DNA of 64,000 bases from Pseudoalteromonas luteoviolacea S2607. Its GTDB lineage: Bacteria > Pseudomonadota > Gammaproteobacteria > Enterobacterales > Alteromonadaceae. A program made the translations under genes and the position numbers. The notes beneath the pieces are model-generated. The model saw nothing but the letters and a program-made list of their open reading frames with translations, ran no database searches and was not told the origin of the DNA. The stretch lies in contig NZ_AUXV01000056.1 in assembly GCF_001625575.1 (NCBI RefSeq), positions 248,001-312,000 on the forward strand, written 5' to 3'. This document shows positions 27,260-36,884 of the stretch, in pieces (position 1 is the stretch's first letter; each line of letters opens with the position of its first letter).

Positions 27260-28882
27260 ATGCAAAAAAGCCTCATTGAGCTGCTCAACATCATCTACGT
27301 TGCGTATGAAAAAGACGGTACTATCACCGGAATTTCTGACAACGCAAGTGACCTGATAAAACTTAATGTGAATGACAACATCGTAGACAGCCCCACTTTA
27401 AAATTTTTTGACGAAGAGTTCACTGAGCTCAACAGCAAGGACATATTATTCGAACCCTGCTTTGAGCAATTAGAGGTAGGAGTTAGCGTTGACAACAGCA
27501 ATGTACACTGGGTCAGGTTTAACTATACACGGAAAAATACGCTCACTTTCGTGAAAGTTGAACTAATCGAAGAGCTGGTAGCAATACGAAGGCTCAATAA
27601 ACAACTGGCCATTAGAGATCCGCATACAGGGTTGCTCTACAGAGAAGCATTTGTCGCTAAAGTTCAAGAGTTAGATACTCATGGCATCATGTGCTGTATT
27701 CGAATATGTAATTATCAACGAATATCCGAGGTATGGAATATTGGTGTCGCCAACTTAGTGTTTATGGAAGTCCTTTCACGGTTTCAAGGAGATTTTGAGC
27801 AAGGGATCTTTTCGAAACATTCCTCAGATTGCTTTTGCGTATTTGTCCCCCACACTACCCCTATCAACATTGAAGCTTTATACAACCATCTAAATGAACC
27901 ATTTGAATTTAACGACAGTAGCTTCTACAGCAATGTAGCATTAGGTTATTACAAAGAGAGTCATGTAGATGATCACGAATTGAGCTTAAACAAAGCAGAA
28001 ATGGCGACATTTGATGTTTTGTCGGACAAGCTGAGATTAGTAGAGTTTCAAGAGGGTCTCGCTAGGCAAATTGAACGCCAAAATAAAATTGAAACAGCAC
28101 TTAGAGATTCATTCCATCAAGATTTAAATAATAGCTTTACTGTCGTGTTACAGCCTCTGCATGACACTAAAACTGAATGTCTCATAGGGGCTGAGTGTTT
28201 AATGCGCTGGACACTAGAAGGTAAGCCAATCTCGCCAGCTGAGTTCATACCAATTGTAGAAAGTACAGGTGATATCAACAAATTGACACTCTTTACGCTT
28301 ACTCAAATAAGAAAGACAGTTGAACACCTGACCAGTGAAGGGATCGATTGCAAGCACTATATGTTCGCTATCAATATTAGCGTTGTAGAGATTCTAGATG
28401 TTAAATTTGAAAACAAGCTACTCGCCGCGTTAGCTGAACATAACATTGACCCAAAACGTATCAAACTAGAATTAACTGAATCCGCCCTCATAGACAACTT
28501 TTCGTACGTAAACGAAGTGTTGGTGTCTTTACAGTCAAAGGGGTTCTTAATTTCTATTGACGATTTTGGTACCGGATTCTCCAGCTTAAGTTATTTGTGT
28601 AAGCTCAATTTTGATGAAATTAAGATCGACAGATCATTTGTGACTAACGTCGTGAAAGATGGAAAACTACAATCAGTTTTTAACTCAATCGTTTCACTGG
28701 CAAAAAACCTCGACAAACCGCTGGTCGCGGAAGGCGTGGAAGATATGGAGCAAATGATTTACGCAAAAGCAAAAGGCGTACAATATGTCCAAGGGTACTA
28801 TTACAGTAAACCCTTGCCCATCGACGCCTTTGTTGAATACGTGCTAGAAGATAAGTCTAGCTATTTGCACTTTGAGAGCTGA
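27260..28882 (+). CDS. EAL-domain cyclic-di-GMP phosphodiesterase with degenerate GGDEF domain
   Basis: The 540-residue protein has a PAS-like N-terminus, a degenerate GGDEF domain where SSDCF replaces GGDEF, and a C-terminal EAL domain. The EAL motif reads ECL, but Glu is kept, as are SIDDFGTGFSSL, KIDRSF and VAEGVED, so phosphodiesterase activity is likely while cyclase activity is not. I prefer ATG at 27260; a GTG at 27251 overlaps cheB. It is the last gene of the chemosensory operon and ends one base before the convergent lolE stop. Its place suggests that signalling through CheA affects cyclic-di-GMP, which is inference. Confidence 0.9.
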   Translation: MQKSLIELLNIIYVAYEKDGTITGISDNASDLIKLNVNDNIVDSPTLKFFDEEFTELNSKDILFEPCFEQLEVGVSVDNSNVHWVRFNYTRKNTLTFVKVELIEELVAIRRLNKQLAIRDPHTGLLYREAFVAKVQELDTHGIMCCIRICNYQRISEVWNIGVANLVFMEVLSRFQGDFEQGIFSKHSSDCFCVFVPHTTPINIEALYNHLNEPFEFNDSSFYSNVALGYYKESHVDDHELSLNKAEMATFDVLSDKLRLVEFQEGLARQIERQNKIETALRDSFHQDLNNSFTVVLQPLHDTKTECLIGAECLMRWTLEGKPISPAEFIPIVESTGDINKLTLFTLTQIRKTVEHLTSEGIDCKHYMFAINISVVEILDVKFENKLLAALAEHNIDPKRIKLELTESALIDNFSYVNEVLVSLQSKGFLISIDDFGTGFSSLSYLCKLNFDEIKIDRSFVTNVVKDGKLQSVFNSIVSLAKNLDKPLVAEGVEDMEQMIYAKAKGVQYVQGYYYSKPLPIDAFVEYVLEDKSSYLHFES

Positions 28883-28883
28883 G

Positions 28884-30113
28884 CTACCCACCACCTAACA
28901 CTCGAGCCGGTTCGATTTTAGTAGCCTGCCATGCCGGATACACGCTCGATAATACAGAGATAATTAACGTTGCGGCCAATACAATGATAATATCAGCGAA
29001 CACGAGTTTACTTGGTAAAAACTCTATGAAGTAAACGCCCTGCAATGGATTAGCTCCATCAAGTGAAATCCACAAAGAGAACAAGTCAGTGATACTCAAC
29101 GCAATCAAAGTGCCCAGTGCCAGCCCAAAAAAAGCCCCAACCATGGCATAACTCAAACCTTGTACAGCAAACGTCATAAAAATCGTTTTATCCTGCATTC
29201 CCATGGTTTTAAGAATGGCAATATCTGCTTGTTTTTCTTTTACTTCCATCACCATAGATGAAATGATATTAAAACTTGCCACCGCTATGATTAAAAAGAC
29301 CACCAAATATACAATAGTTCTTACCATTTGAATGTCTTGGTATAAACTTCCTTGGGTACGAAACCAACTCTCAACATACACAAGGTCTGGCAGTGCTCTA
29401 CCTGCGCTCATCGCAATTTGATGTGCATTAAATACATCATCAACTGAGAGTCTTAAGCCTGTTACAGTCTTTTCAGGTAACGACAACGCTTTTTGGATCT
29501 TTGGTAAGCTGACCACCACGAGGTTTCTATCTACTTCACCACCCATTGCAATCAACCCAGCAACGCTAAATGACACTCTTTTTGGTGCCGCGAGGGCATT
29601 TTTTGCATGTTGGTTTGCAATCAATATAGTCACTTTATCGCCAACTTGAACCTGCAATTGCTTTGCAATTTCTCTACCTAACAAAATCTCATCACTGGAT
29701 AATTGGCTAAGCTGAAACGATTTTATATAGAGCCCAATGCTTGACACACCTTGATGCCTCGTCGGGTCAATGGCTTTGAGCTGAGCTGCTTTTAGCTGAC
29801 CTTTAAACTGGACCATAGTGGTGAGGTTTATCTCAGGTACCGCAGACTTTACACCAGGCTGCGCTTCTAATAGTTGGACTTTCTTAGGCCAATCTTCTAT
29901 CGGATCGTAAGGTGCCTGATAACTAACGTGCGGGACAACAGATAACAACCTTTCCTTAAGCTGGTGTTCAAAGCCATTTATAACCGACAGTGCGACAATA
30001 AGGACTGTCACACCGAGAAACACACCAATGGTAGACGCCTTGCTTAAAAAGCCAAACAAACCACTGTGGTTTTTTGATTCACGAAGTCGCTTGCTTAAAA
30101 ATAAACTAAGCAT
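28884..30113 (-). CDS. lolE: lipoprotein-releasing ABC transporter permease LolE
   Basis: LolE is one of the two permeases of the LolCDE machine that extracts outer-membrane lipoproteins from the inner membrane and passes them to LolA. The 409-residue protein has an N-terminal membrane helix after LSKASTIGVFLGV, a large periplasmic MacB-like domain, and three C-terminal FtsX-type helices with KEKQADIAILKTMGMQ and SVYPAWQATKIEPARVL. I assign LolE because it is the last gene of the operon, as in E. coli; LolC and LolE are paralogues. It overlaps lolD by eight bases. Confidence 0.9.
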   Translation of the reverse strand: MLSLFLSKRLRESKNHSGLFGFLSKASTIGVFLGVTVLIVALSVINGFEHQLKERLLSVVPHVSYQAPYDPIEDWPKKVQLLEAQPGVKSAVPEINLTTMVQFKGQLKAAQLKAIDPTRHQGVSSIGLYIKSFQLSQLSSDEILLGREIAKQLQVQVGDKVTILIANQHAKNALAAPKRVSFSVAGLIAMGGEVDRNLVVVSLPKIQKALSLPEKTVTGLRLSVDDVFNAHQIAMSAGRALPDLVYVESWFRTQGSLYQDIQMVRTIVYLVVFLIIAVASFNIISSMVMEVKEKQADIAILKTMGMQDKTIFMTFAVQGLSYAMVGAFFGLALGTLIALSITDLFSLWISLDGANPLQGVYFIEFLPSKLVFADIIIVLAATLIISVLSSVYPAWQATKIEPARVLGGG

Positions 30114-30810
30114 GCTTCACTCCAGCGCCTTGGTAATTAACGAGCACACCATCATCCAATTGCACGACCCGCCCCAGCTTTTCGGCCAACTCTAGATCAT
30201 GAGTTACAACAACAAAACTTGTTTCAAACTCCTGATTCAATTCGTTTAATAACTCGTAAATTTTAAGCGCATTATGTTTGTCTAAGTTTCCGGTAGGTTC
30301 ATCCGCGAGTACCAAAGAAGGCTTGGTTACAAGCGCCCTTGCAATGGCTACTCGTTGCCTTTCTCCACCAGACAATTCTGAAGGTCGATGATCAATTCGA
30401 TGTGCTAAGCCTACTTTTTCAAGCATTTCTGTGGCTGTTTGATTTGCTTCAGCTTTTGACTTGCCAGCTATTAGCAGTGGCATCGCAACATTTTCCAATG
30501 CACTAAAATCCATCAACAAATGATGAAATTGGTAAATAAAGCCCATATGGCGATTACGGAATTCAGCTTGCTTAGCCCGAGAGAGCTTGTCTACTTCCAC
30601 CCCTTTGATTTTTAAACTACCATCTGTTGCGCCATCAAGCGTTCCTAATATATGCAAGAGTGTACTTTTCCCCGAGCCTGAGCTTCCCACAATAGATAGG
30701 GTTTCTCCTTGTTTCAGCGATAGATCAACACCTTTTAGTACCGAAACCTGTGAGCCAGCTTCTTGATAAGACTTGCTTAATTTCTGACACTGAATAACGG
30801 GATCACTCAT
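30106..30810 (-). CDS. lolD: lipoprotein-releasing ABC transporter ATPase LolD
   Basis: This is a 234-residue ABC ATPase with Walker A GSSGSGKST, Q-loop region YQFHHLLMDFSALENV, signature LSGGERQRVAIARAL, Walker B LVLADEPTGNLD and switch His in VVTHD. The Q-loop and flanking residues match the MacB/LolD family. It is encoded between lolC and lolE and overlaps both by eight bases, a tight arrangement that favours equal synthesis. Confidence 0.96.
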   Translation of the reverse strand: MSDPVIQCQKLSKSYQEAGSQVSVLKGVDLSLKQGETLSIVGSSGSGKSTLLHILGTLDGATDGSLKIKGVEVDKLSRAKQAEFRNRHMGFIYQFHHLLMDFSALENVAMPLLIAGKSKAEANQTATEMLEKVGLAHRIDHRPSELSGGERQRVAIARALVTKPSLVLADEPTGNLDKHNALKIYELLNELNQEFETSFVVVTHDLELAEKLGRVVQLDDGVLVNYQGAGVKHA

Positions 30811-32005
30811 ATCTTAATACCTCAGCAGGCATCACTTTTGCTGCTTTTTTTGCAGGGTAAAGTGTTGCTAAAAAACTTAATAATAAACTTGTAAAAATAA
30901 TGAAAGACAGGCTGACTGAATCAAATTTAACTGGTAGCGCCATTCCTCCAAGCAGAGATAAGCCAATTAAATTCAGTACTTCATTTATATTGGCCGCAAG
31001 TGCAATACCTAAAACAGACCCTATTAAAGTACCAACCACACCATTATATAAACCTTGAACCATGAATACTTGAGCAATTCTACTCGGTGTGAACCCTAAA
31101 GTTTGTAAAATTGCGACCTCTCCTTGCTTTTCGCTGACCATCATGGAGAGAGCAGAAACGATATTAAACACCGCGACAATGACGATTAATGCGAGAAGCA
31201 AAGACATTACACGCTTCTCCATAGCGACAGCTGCGAATAGCGCCCCTTGCTGTACCTGCCAATCTTGGTACTCGTACTGAGAGAATAATGCCTGATTAGT
31301 TTGTTTGAACTGAGCGACAGAAAAAGCGTCTTCAAGCGTGATACTTACATCGTACTCATCTGGCTTTTTCTTTAATAGCTTTAATAGACTGGTGCCATCG
31401 GCAAACGCCAAGCTAGTATCTGCCTCACTGGCAGAATTATAGATCACCGCGACCGTAAATAAGCGCTGTTTTGGCACACGCCCTAGCGGAGTGTAGCTCG
31501 TTATATCAGGAAAAATAACTCGCACCTTACTCCCTAGCCTAACATCAAGCTTATTTGCCAGAAAACGACTCAGGGCCAACTGATAACGCGAATCCTCTAA
31601 GGTTTGAACACTGCCTGATTCGACATGTCTAGAAATGGCGCTAGGGTAACCTTTAAATGTACCTTGTAACCTTACGCCCACCAGCTCTTTATTCGTTTGC
31701 AAAATTACATCTGATGTAACGTACGGCGTAACACGCTGGACACTGGGCAGTGTTGCGAACTGCTCAGCTTCTATTCGCGGCTGATCAGGTGTTTTTTTCG
31801 CTAGTTGCACATGAGGTATTAGATCTAGCATGGCACTTTTCAAACTCTGCTCAAAGCCGTTCATAACCGAATTAACCGTTATTAAAGACATAAGTCCAAG
31901 TGCTATACCTGCAATTGAGAAGAAAGATATAAAAGAAACAAAGGCGTTACCTTTTGAGGAACGACTGTACCTAAGCCCGACAAACAAGCTAACCGATTGA
32001 AACAT
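30803..32005 (-). CDS. lolC: lipoprotein-releasing ABC transporter permease LolC
   Basis: The 400-residue permease has the N-terminal FVGLRYSRSSKGNAFVSFISFFSIAGIALG membrane segment in shortened form LRYSRSS...FISFFSIAGIALG, a periplasmic domain and three C-terminal helices with SEKQGEVAILQTLGFTPS. E. coli LolC has 399 residues. It is the first gene of lolCDE and shares a divergent intergenic region with the SulP transporter gene. In some marine gammaproteobacteria LolF replaces LolC and LolE, but here the two permeases are distinct. Confidence 0.9.
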   Translation of the reverse strand: MFQSVSLFVGLRYSRSSKGNAFVSFISFFSIAGIALGLMSLITVNSVMNGFEQSLKSAMLDLIPHVQLAKKTPDQPRIEAEQFATLPSVQRVTPYVTSDVILQTNKELVGVRLQGTFKGYPSAISRHVESGSVQTLEDSRYQLALSRFLANKLDVRLGSKVRVIFPDITSYTPLGRVPKQRLFTVAVIYNSASEADTSLAFADGTSLLKLLKKKPDEYDVSITLEDAFSVAQFKQTNQALFSQYEYQDWQVQQGALFAAVAMEKRVMSLLLALIVIVAVFNIVSALSMMVSEKQGEVAILQTLGFTPSRIAQVFMVQGLYNGVVGTLIGSVLGIALAANINEVLNLIGLSLLGGMALPVKFDSVSLSFIIFTSLLLSFLATLYPAKKAAKVMPAEVLRYE

Positions 32006-32161
32006 ATTAAAAATTTAATTCTGAATTTTCATCTAGGAACTAATCCTAACACAGATAGGAATTTACGGTCACACTTAGATGTGTAAAAAATTTTTAATTA
32101 TCCGCTACTTAATATCTTAATTTAGTGTAAAATGCGTGAAATCTTGCGGTATGGAAGTTCT

Positions 32162-33817
32162 ATGTTATCCCTAGACAGATTTAAGCATATGAATTTAAAG
32201 GGAGATTTTTTCGGTGGTGTGACCACCGCAATCATATCTCTCCCTCTCGCCCTAGCCTTCGGGGTTGCTTCTGGTGCCGGTGCAGAAGCAGGAATGTGGG
32301 GCGCTATTCTCGTCGGTCTTTTCGCTGCCTTATTCGGCGGCTCAACCTCCTTAATTTCTGAGCCAACAGGTCCGATGACTGTTATTATGACAGCTGTTTT
32401 GACCACCATGATGGCGCAATATCCCGAAAGCGGGTTGGCTATGGGCTTTACCGTCGTTATGATGGCTGGAGCATTCCAAATACTTTTGGGTACATTGAAG
32501 TTAGGTAAATACGTCACGCTTATGCCATATAGTGTGATATCGGGCTTTATGTCTGGTATTGGTGTGATCCTCATAATATTGCAACTGGCACCATTACTAG
32601 GACATCAGTCGCCTGCTGGTGGCGTTTTAGGTACTTTATCAGCACTGCCAGCATTAATACTTGATTTGCACTTTGCAGAATTATTTCTAGGTGCAATCAC
32701 TCTTGCTATATTATTTTATTTGCCACAAAAGTATCGACAATATGTTCCCGCACAACTTGTTGCTTTAGTTGCGGTTACGCTTCTTTCGATCATATTGTTT
32801 GATACAGACAGTATTAATCGCATCGGCGAAATCCCAAGTGGGCTACCTTCGATCGTGTGGCCAACGTTTACTGCTGACCAATTTACCTCGATGGTAATCG
32901 ACGCATTAGTACTGGGTACACTAGGCTGCATAGATACGTTACTTACTGCTGTTATTGGAGACAGTTTAACCAGAACCGAACACGATTCTGACAAAGAGTT
33001 ACGTGGCCAAGGTATTGCAAATATGATCTCAGGGCTGTTTGGTGCATTACCGGGCGCCGGTGCAACAATGGGAACAGTTGTAAACATTCAAGTAGGTGCG
33101 AGATCTCCCCTCGCAGGAATTATCAGAGCACTCATTCTAATGGCCGTGGTTTTTGTAGCAGGAAGCCTGACAGAACCAATTCCAATGGCTGTATTAGCCG
33201 GTATCGCTGTATATGTAGGCTATAACATACTCGATTGGAGCTTTATTCAGCGCGCGCACAAAATCAGTATCAGCCAGATGGCGATCATGTATGGCGTTAT
33301 GCTTCTCACCGTGTTTGTTGATTTGATTGTTGCTGTGGGGTTAGGTGTTTTCATTTCTAATATCATGGTAATTGAGAGATTGAGCCGTGTGCAAGAACAA
33401 CACGTGAAAGCAATCAGCGACAGTGATACTGATGAAGATGTACCTTTAACCGCACATGAGAAGTCACTCCTTGAAAAAGCACAAGGTCAGTTACTGTTTT
33501 TCTACTTATCTGGTCCAATGATTTTTAGCGTATCTAAAGCGATCGCGCGTCAACATAGGCAGATTAGTGAATATAAAACGATGGTTTTGGACTTGAGTGA
33601 CGTTGCCATGTTGGACGTAACAGTCAGCCTTGCTATTGAAAACGCTATCTCAGATGCTGTTGATGCAAATGTGCAGGTGTTCATCTATTCGCCGAATCAA
33701 GAAACGAGTGAAAGGTTAAACAAGATTAATGTACGTGAAAAGCTAGGCGATGATGCGTTTTGCACTAGTCGAGAGTCAGCGCTAAACAAAGCATTAGATG
33801 TTATGAGCTTGAGTTAA
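32162..33817 (+). CDS. SulP-family anion transporter with STAS domain
   Basis: SulP proteins import sulfate, bicarbonate or other anions, usually with Na+ or H+. The 551-residue protein has about 10-12 membrane segments starting ISLPLALAFGVASG, the conserved SEPTGPMTVIM segment, and a C-terminal STAS domain with LDLSDVAMLDVTVSLAIE. The length and the SEPTGP motif resemble BicA-like bicarbonate carriers, but the substrate cannot be decided. I chose ATG at 32162, with GGAAG just upstream; an ATG at 32132 would add ten residues without a ribosome binding site. It converges with the LysR gene, five bases away. Confidence 0.88.
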   Translation: MLSLDRFKHMNLKGDFFGGVTTAIISLPLALAFGVASGAGAEAGMWGAILVGLFAALFGGSTSLISEPTGPMTVIMTAVLTTMMAQYPESGLAMGFTVVMMAGAFQILLGTLKLGKYVTLMPYSVISGFMSGIGVILIILQLAPLLGHQSPAGGVLGTLSALPALILDLHFAELFLGAITLAILFYLPQKYRQYVPAQLVALVAVTLLSIILFDTDSINRIGEIPSGLPSIVWPTFTADQFTSMVIDALVLGTLGCIDTLLTAVIGDSLTRTEHDSDKELRGQGIANMISGLFGALPGAGATMGTVVNIQVGARSPLAGIIRALILMAVVFVAGSLTEPIPMAVLAGIAVYVGYNILDWSFIQRAHKISISQMAIMYGVMLLTVFVDLIVAVGLGVFISNIMVIERLSRVQEQHVKAISDSDTDEDVPLTAHEKSLLEKAQGQLLFFYLSGPMIFSVSKAIARQHRQISEYKTMVLDLSDVAMLDVTVSLAIENAISDAVDANVQVFIYSPNQETSERLNKINVREKLGDDAFCTSRESALNKALDVMSLS

Positions 33818-33819
33818 CC

Positions 33820-33840
33820 GGGTTAGTTTCTGCCTAACCC
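33820..33840. terminator. hairpin between convergent sulP and lysR genes
   Basis: GGGTTAG (33820-33826) pairs perfectly with CTAACCC (33834-33840) around a seven-base loop. It overlaps the last codons of the LysR gene. There is no T-run on either strand, so termination would be weak. Confidence 0.35.
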
Positions 33841-34698
33841 TGCTGCAAGAAACTCAAGCAACTCTCTAACTGAAGTAGGCAAATACCTTCTGGGTGGATA
33901 TACCGCCCAGATCCCTTCTGATTCAGGCTCAAATTCTTGCAAGACTTCAACCAAGGCACCATTTTCGATCGCTTCCTCTAAGTAATAGTGTGGAAGTTGA
34001 ACGAGACCAAGGCCCTGCTCCGCCGCATTCACTAATGCCCACCCACTGTTGCACCTTAGTCTGCCTTTAACATGTAATTGCACCTCTTTGCCTTCATCTA
34101 AAAACCTCCATGCACTTGACTTGCCTAACAAGCAGTAATGATGTTCTAAATCATTCAGTGTTTCGAGTTTTGGTGCGTTAGACAAATATTTAGGTGCGCC
34201 ACAAACCAACGTTTGGCGGTGAGCTAGTAATCTAGCCCTTAAAGAAGAGTCCTTCAAGTTGCCTAGCCTAATTGCAAAGTCAAAGCCCTGCTCTATCAAA
34301 TCAAGCTGATTGTTATTTAGCTCCATATCTACCTGAATATTGGGATATATAGACATGAACTTATTAACGAGTGGCATGATGTATTGCTCTCCATACATCA
34401 CAGGTGCGGTTATTTTGATCTTTCCTGCTGGTTCCGCATCACGTTGTCGTAGTGCTGATGTTGCATCATCAAGGACATGCTGCAAGTGTTTTGCATGAGA
34501 TAAAAATACATTCCCCTCAGTCGTTAGAGATAACTTGCGCGTTGTACGATTTAATAATTGGTAACCCAACGTTCCCTCTAACGCTTTCACACGACGGCTG
34601 ACTTGTGCTACAGATGTATCTAGTTGTTCTGCAGCTCCTGTAAACGAACCACAGACCGCTACTGCAACAAATTCATCAATGCCTACCCATCTGTCCAT
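33823..34698 (-). CDS. LysR-family transcriptional regulator
   Basis: The 291-residue protein starts with a winged helix-turn-helix of the LysR type (FVAVAVCGSFTGAAEQLDTSVAQVSRRVKALE in part, then LLNRTTRKLSLT) and ends with a periplasmic-binding-like effector domain (KITAPVMYGEQYIMP, DFAIRLGNL). I chose ATG at 34698 (MDRWVGIDEF), where the homology begins. It is divergent from frmA, the usual arrangement for a regulator of formaldehyde detoxification; that target is inferred from position. Confidence 0.92.
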   Translation of the reverse strand: MDRWVGIDEFVAVAVCGSFTGAAEQLDTSVAQVSRRVKALEGTLGYQLLNRTTRKLSLTTEGNVFLSHAKHLQHVLDDATSALRQRDAEPAGKIKITAPVMYGEQYIMPLVNKFMSIYPNIQVDMELNNNQLDLIEQGFDFAIRLGNLKDSSLRARLLAHRQTLVCGAPKYLSNAPKLETLNDLEHHYCLLGKSSAWRFLDEGKEVQLHVKGRLRCNSGWALVNAAEQGLGLVQLPHYYLEEAIENGALVEVLQEFEPESEGIWAVYPPRRYLPTSVRELLEFLAAGLGRN

Positions 34699-34728
34699 TA
34701 TTACATATCCGTAAAAGTATTTTATTAT

Positions 34729-34764
34729 TTTGGAGATTATCAAATTTATAATAAAGGTTATACT
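34729..34764 (+). promoter_or_regulatory. candidate frmA promoter with LysR-type box
   Basis: TATACT at 34759-34764 is a good -10 box, without a recognisable -35. TTTG-N8-CAAA at 34729-34744 contains the T-N11-A pattern of LysR binding sites and overlaps the place of the missing -35, as expected at an activator-dependent promoter. Confidence 0.4.
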
Positions 34765-34796
34765 AAGCTCATCTATAAAAGTAGGAAAACAAAGAA

Positions 34797-35918
34797 ATGG
34801 GACAATTTATCAAATCAAAAGCAGCCATCGCATGGGGCCCAGGTCAACCACTTAGTATTGAAGAAGTAGATGTCATGATGCCTCAAGCTGGTGAGGTGTT
34901 GGTAAAAATCACCGCTACAGGCGTTTGTCATACTGATGCATTCACCCTGTCTGGTGATGATCCTGAAGGCGTATTCCCAGCGATTCTTGGCCACGAAGGT
35001 GCAGGTATAGTTGAAGCTGTAGGTGAAGGCGTAACAGGTCTAGAGGTGGGCGATCATGTTATTCCACTTTACACGCCAGAGTGCGGCGAATGTAAGTTCT
35101 GTACTTCAGGTAAAACTAACTTATGCCAAAAAATTCGCGAGACCCAAGGTAAAGGTCTTATGCCAGATGGTACCACACGCTTTTATAAAGACGGTGAACC
35201 AATCTACCATTACATGGGCACTTCTACTTTCTCAGAGTATACGGTACTGCCAGAGATCTCGCTTGCAAAAGTAAACAAAGAGGCTCCGCTTGAAGAAATT
35301 TGCTTACTTGGCTGTGGCGTTACAACAGGTATGGGTGCTGTACTGAATACAGCTAAAGTGCAAAAGGGAGACACGGTCGCAATTTTTGGCTTAGGTGGTA
35401 TTGGTCTGTCAGCCATCATCGGCGCTACGATGGCTGGTGCTGGTCGTATTATTGGTATTGATATCAATACTGACAAATTTGAATTAGCCACAAAGCTCGG
35501 AGCAACTGATTTAATCAACCCAAATGATTACGACAAGCCGATTCAGGATGTCATTGTTGAGATGACAGATGGTGGTGTTGATTTCTCATTTGAGTGTATC
35601 GGTAATGTGAACGTTATGCGCAGCGCGCTTGAGTGTTGTCATAAAGGCTGGGGGGAGTCGGTGATCATTGGTGTTGCCGGTGCTGGACAAGAGATCTCTA
35701 CAAGGCCTTTCCAATTAGTGACTGGTCGCGTTTGGCGCGGTAGCGCTTTTGGTGGCGTAAAAGGCCGTTCTGAGCTGCCTGAAATAGTAGAGAGATATAT
35801 GGATGGCGAATTCAAACTCAATGACTTTATAACCCACACAATGAAACTTGAAGACATTAATGAAGCATTTGAATTGATGCACAACGGCGAAAGCATTCGC
35901 TCTGTTATCCACTACTAA
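34797..35918 (+). CDS. frmA: S-(hydroxymethyl)glutathione dehydrogenase / class III alcohol dehydrogenase
   Basis: This zinc enzyme oxidises the formaldehyde-glutathione adduct to S-formylglutathione with NAD. The 373 residues show catalytic-zinc ligands in TGVCHTD and GHEGAG, the structural-zinc cysteines in PECGECKFCTSGKTNLC, and the NAD-binding GLGGIGLSAI. Class III traits such as GTSTFSEYTVLPE are present. frmB follows after 79 bases, completing the glutathione-dependent formaldehyde pathway. Confidence 0.95.
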   Translation: MGQFIKSKAAIAWGPGQPLSIEEVDVMMPQAGEVLVKITATGVCHTDAFTLSGDDPEGVFPAILGHEGAGIVEAVGEGVTGLEVGDHVIPLYTPECGECKFCTSGKTNLCQKIRETQGKGLMPDGTTRFYKDGEPIYHYMGTSTFSEYTVLPEISLAKVNKEAPLEEICLLGCGVTTGMGAVLNTAKVQKGDTVAIFGLGGIGLSAIIGATMAGAGRIIGIDINTDKFELATKLGATDLINPNDYDKPIQDVIVEMTDGGVDFSFECIGNVNVMRSALECCHKGWGESVIIGVAGAGQEISTRPFQLVTGRVWRGSAFGGVKGRSELPEIVERYMDGEFKLNDFITHTMKLEDINEAFELMHNGESIRSVIHY

Positions 35919-35928
35919 AAGTCTGAGT

Positions 35929-35950
35929 GGCGGTAGGTTTTGCTGCCGCC
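35929..35950 (+). terminator. attenuator-like hairpin between frmA and frmB
   Basis: GGCGGTAG (35929-35936) pairs with CTGCCGCC (35943-35950), with one T-G pair and a GTTTTG loop. AACAAATC follows, so there is no T-run. It may reduce frmB expression or stabilise the frmA transcript end. Confidence 0.4.
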
Positions 35951-35997
35951 AACAAATCAACCTACAATCCAATTAACACAAGGGTGTATGAGTAAGT

Positions 35998-36840
35998 ATG
36001 GAATTGATAAGCGAAAACAAAGTATTCGGCGGTTGGCATAAGCGATATAAACACATGAGCTCCGTCAATAATTGCGAGATGACTTTTGCTATATTTTTGC
36101 CTGAGCAAGTCGCAAATGGTGAACAGGTGCCTTCTTTGTATTGGTTATCAGGGTTAACCTGTACTGATGAGAACTTTATGCAAAAAGCAGGTGTGTTTAA
36201 ATACGCAAGTGAACATGGAATTGCCATAATCGCGCCTGATACAAGCCCAAGAGGTGAAAACGTCGCTGATGACAGTGATGGTGCATATGATTTCGGATTA
36301 GGAGCTGGCTTCTATGTCAACGCCACACAAGCGCCTTTTAGCCTTCATTACAATATGTATGAATACATAACCAAAGAATTACCCGCACTTATTGAAGCCA
36401 ACTTTCCTGTAAACGACAAAAAAAGTATTAGCGGGCACTCAATGGGCGGACATGGCGCCTTAGTCATTGGATTACGCAATAGTCTTGATTACCAGAGCAT
36501 CTCTGCTTTTGCACCAATCGTCAACCCCATTAATTGTCCTTGGGGACAAAAAGCGTTTAAAGGTTATCTAGGTGATGATACGGCAACTTGGCATGAATAC
36601 GATGCTACCGTATTAATGCAAACTTCTTCTTACGACAGAAAACTGCCAATTAAGATAGACCAAGGTGCGGCAGATCAGTTTTTGGAGGCCCAGTTGAAGC
36701 CTGAAAACTTTATAGAAGCAGCACGAGTTAAAGATTTTGGGGTCGATTATCAGAACCATGAAGGTTATGATCACAGCTATTTTTTCATTTCTTCTTTCAT
36801 CGGGCACCACATTAAATTTCATGCAACTGCTTTGAAGTGA
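35998..36840 (+). CDS. frmB: S-formylglutathione hydrolase
   Basis: FrmB hydrolyses S-formylglutathione to formate and glutathione. The 280-residue esterase-D family protein has LSGLTCTDENFMQKAG, the nucleophile Ser in GHSMGGHGAL, Asp in KIDQGAADQFL and His near the end in NHEGYDHSYFFISSF. The E. coli protein has 277 residues. A convergent terminator separates it from the synthase gene. Confidence 0.95.
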   Translation: MELISENKVFGGWHKRYKHMSSVNNCEMTFAIFLPEQVANGEQVPSLYWLSGLTCTDENFMQKAGVFKYASEHGIAIIAPDTSPRGENVADDSDGAYDFGLGAGFYVNATQAPFSLHYNMYEYITKELPALIEANFPVNDKKSISGHSMGGHGALVIGLRNSLDYQSISAFAPIVNPINCPWGQKAFKGYLGDDTATWHEYDATVLMQTSSYDRKLPIKIDQGAADQFLEAQLKPENFIEAARVKDFGVDYQNHEGYDHSYFFISSFIGHHIKFHATALK

Positions 36841-36884
36841 GTGTCGTTGGGTTGCTGTGCTATTAGTTAAACTGCACACAGAAA

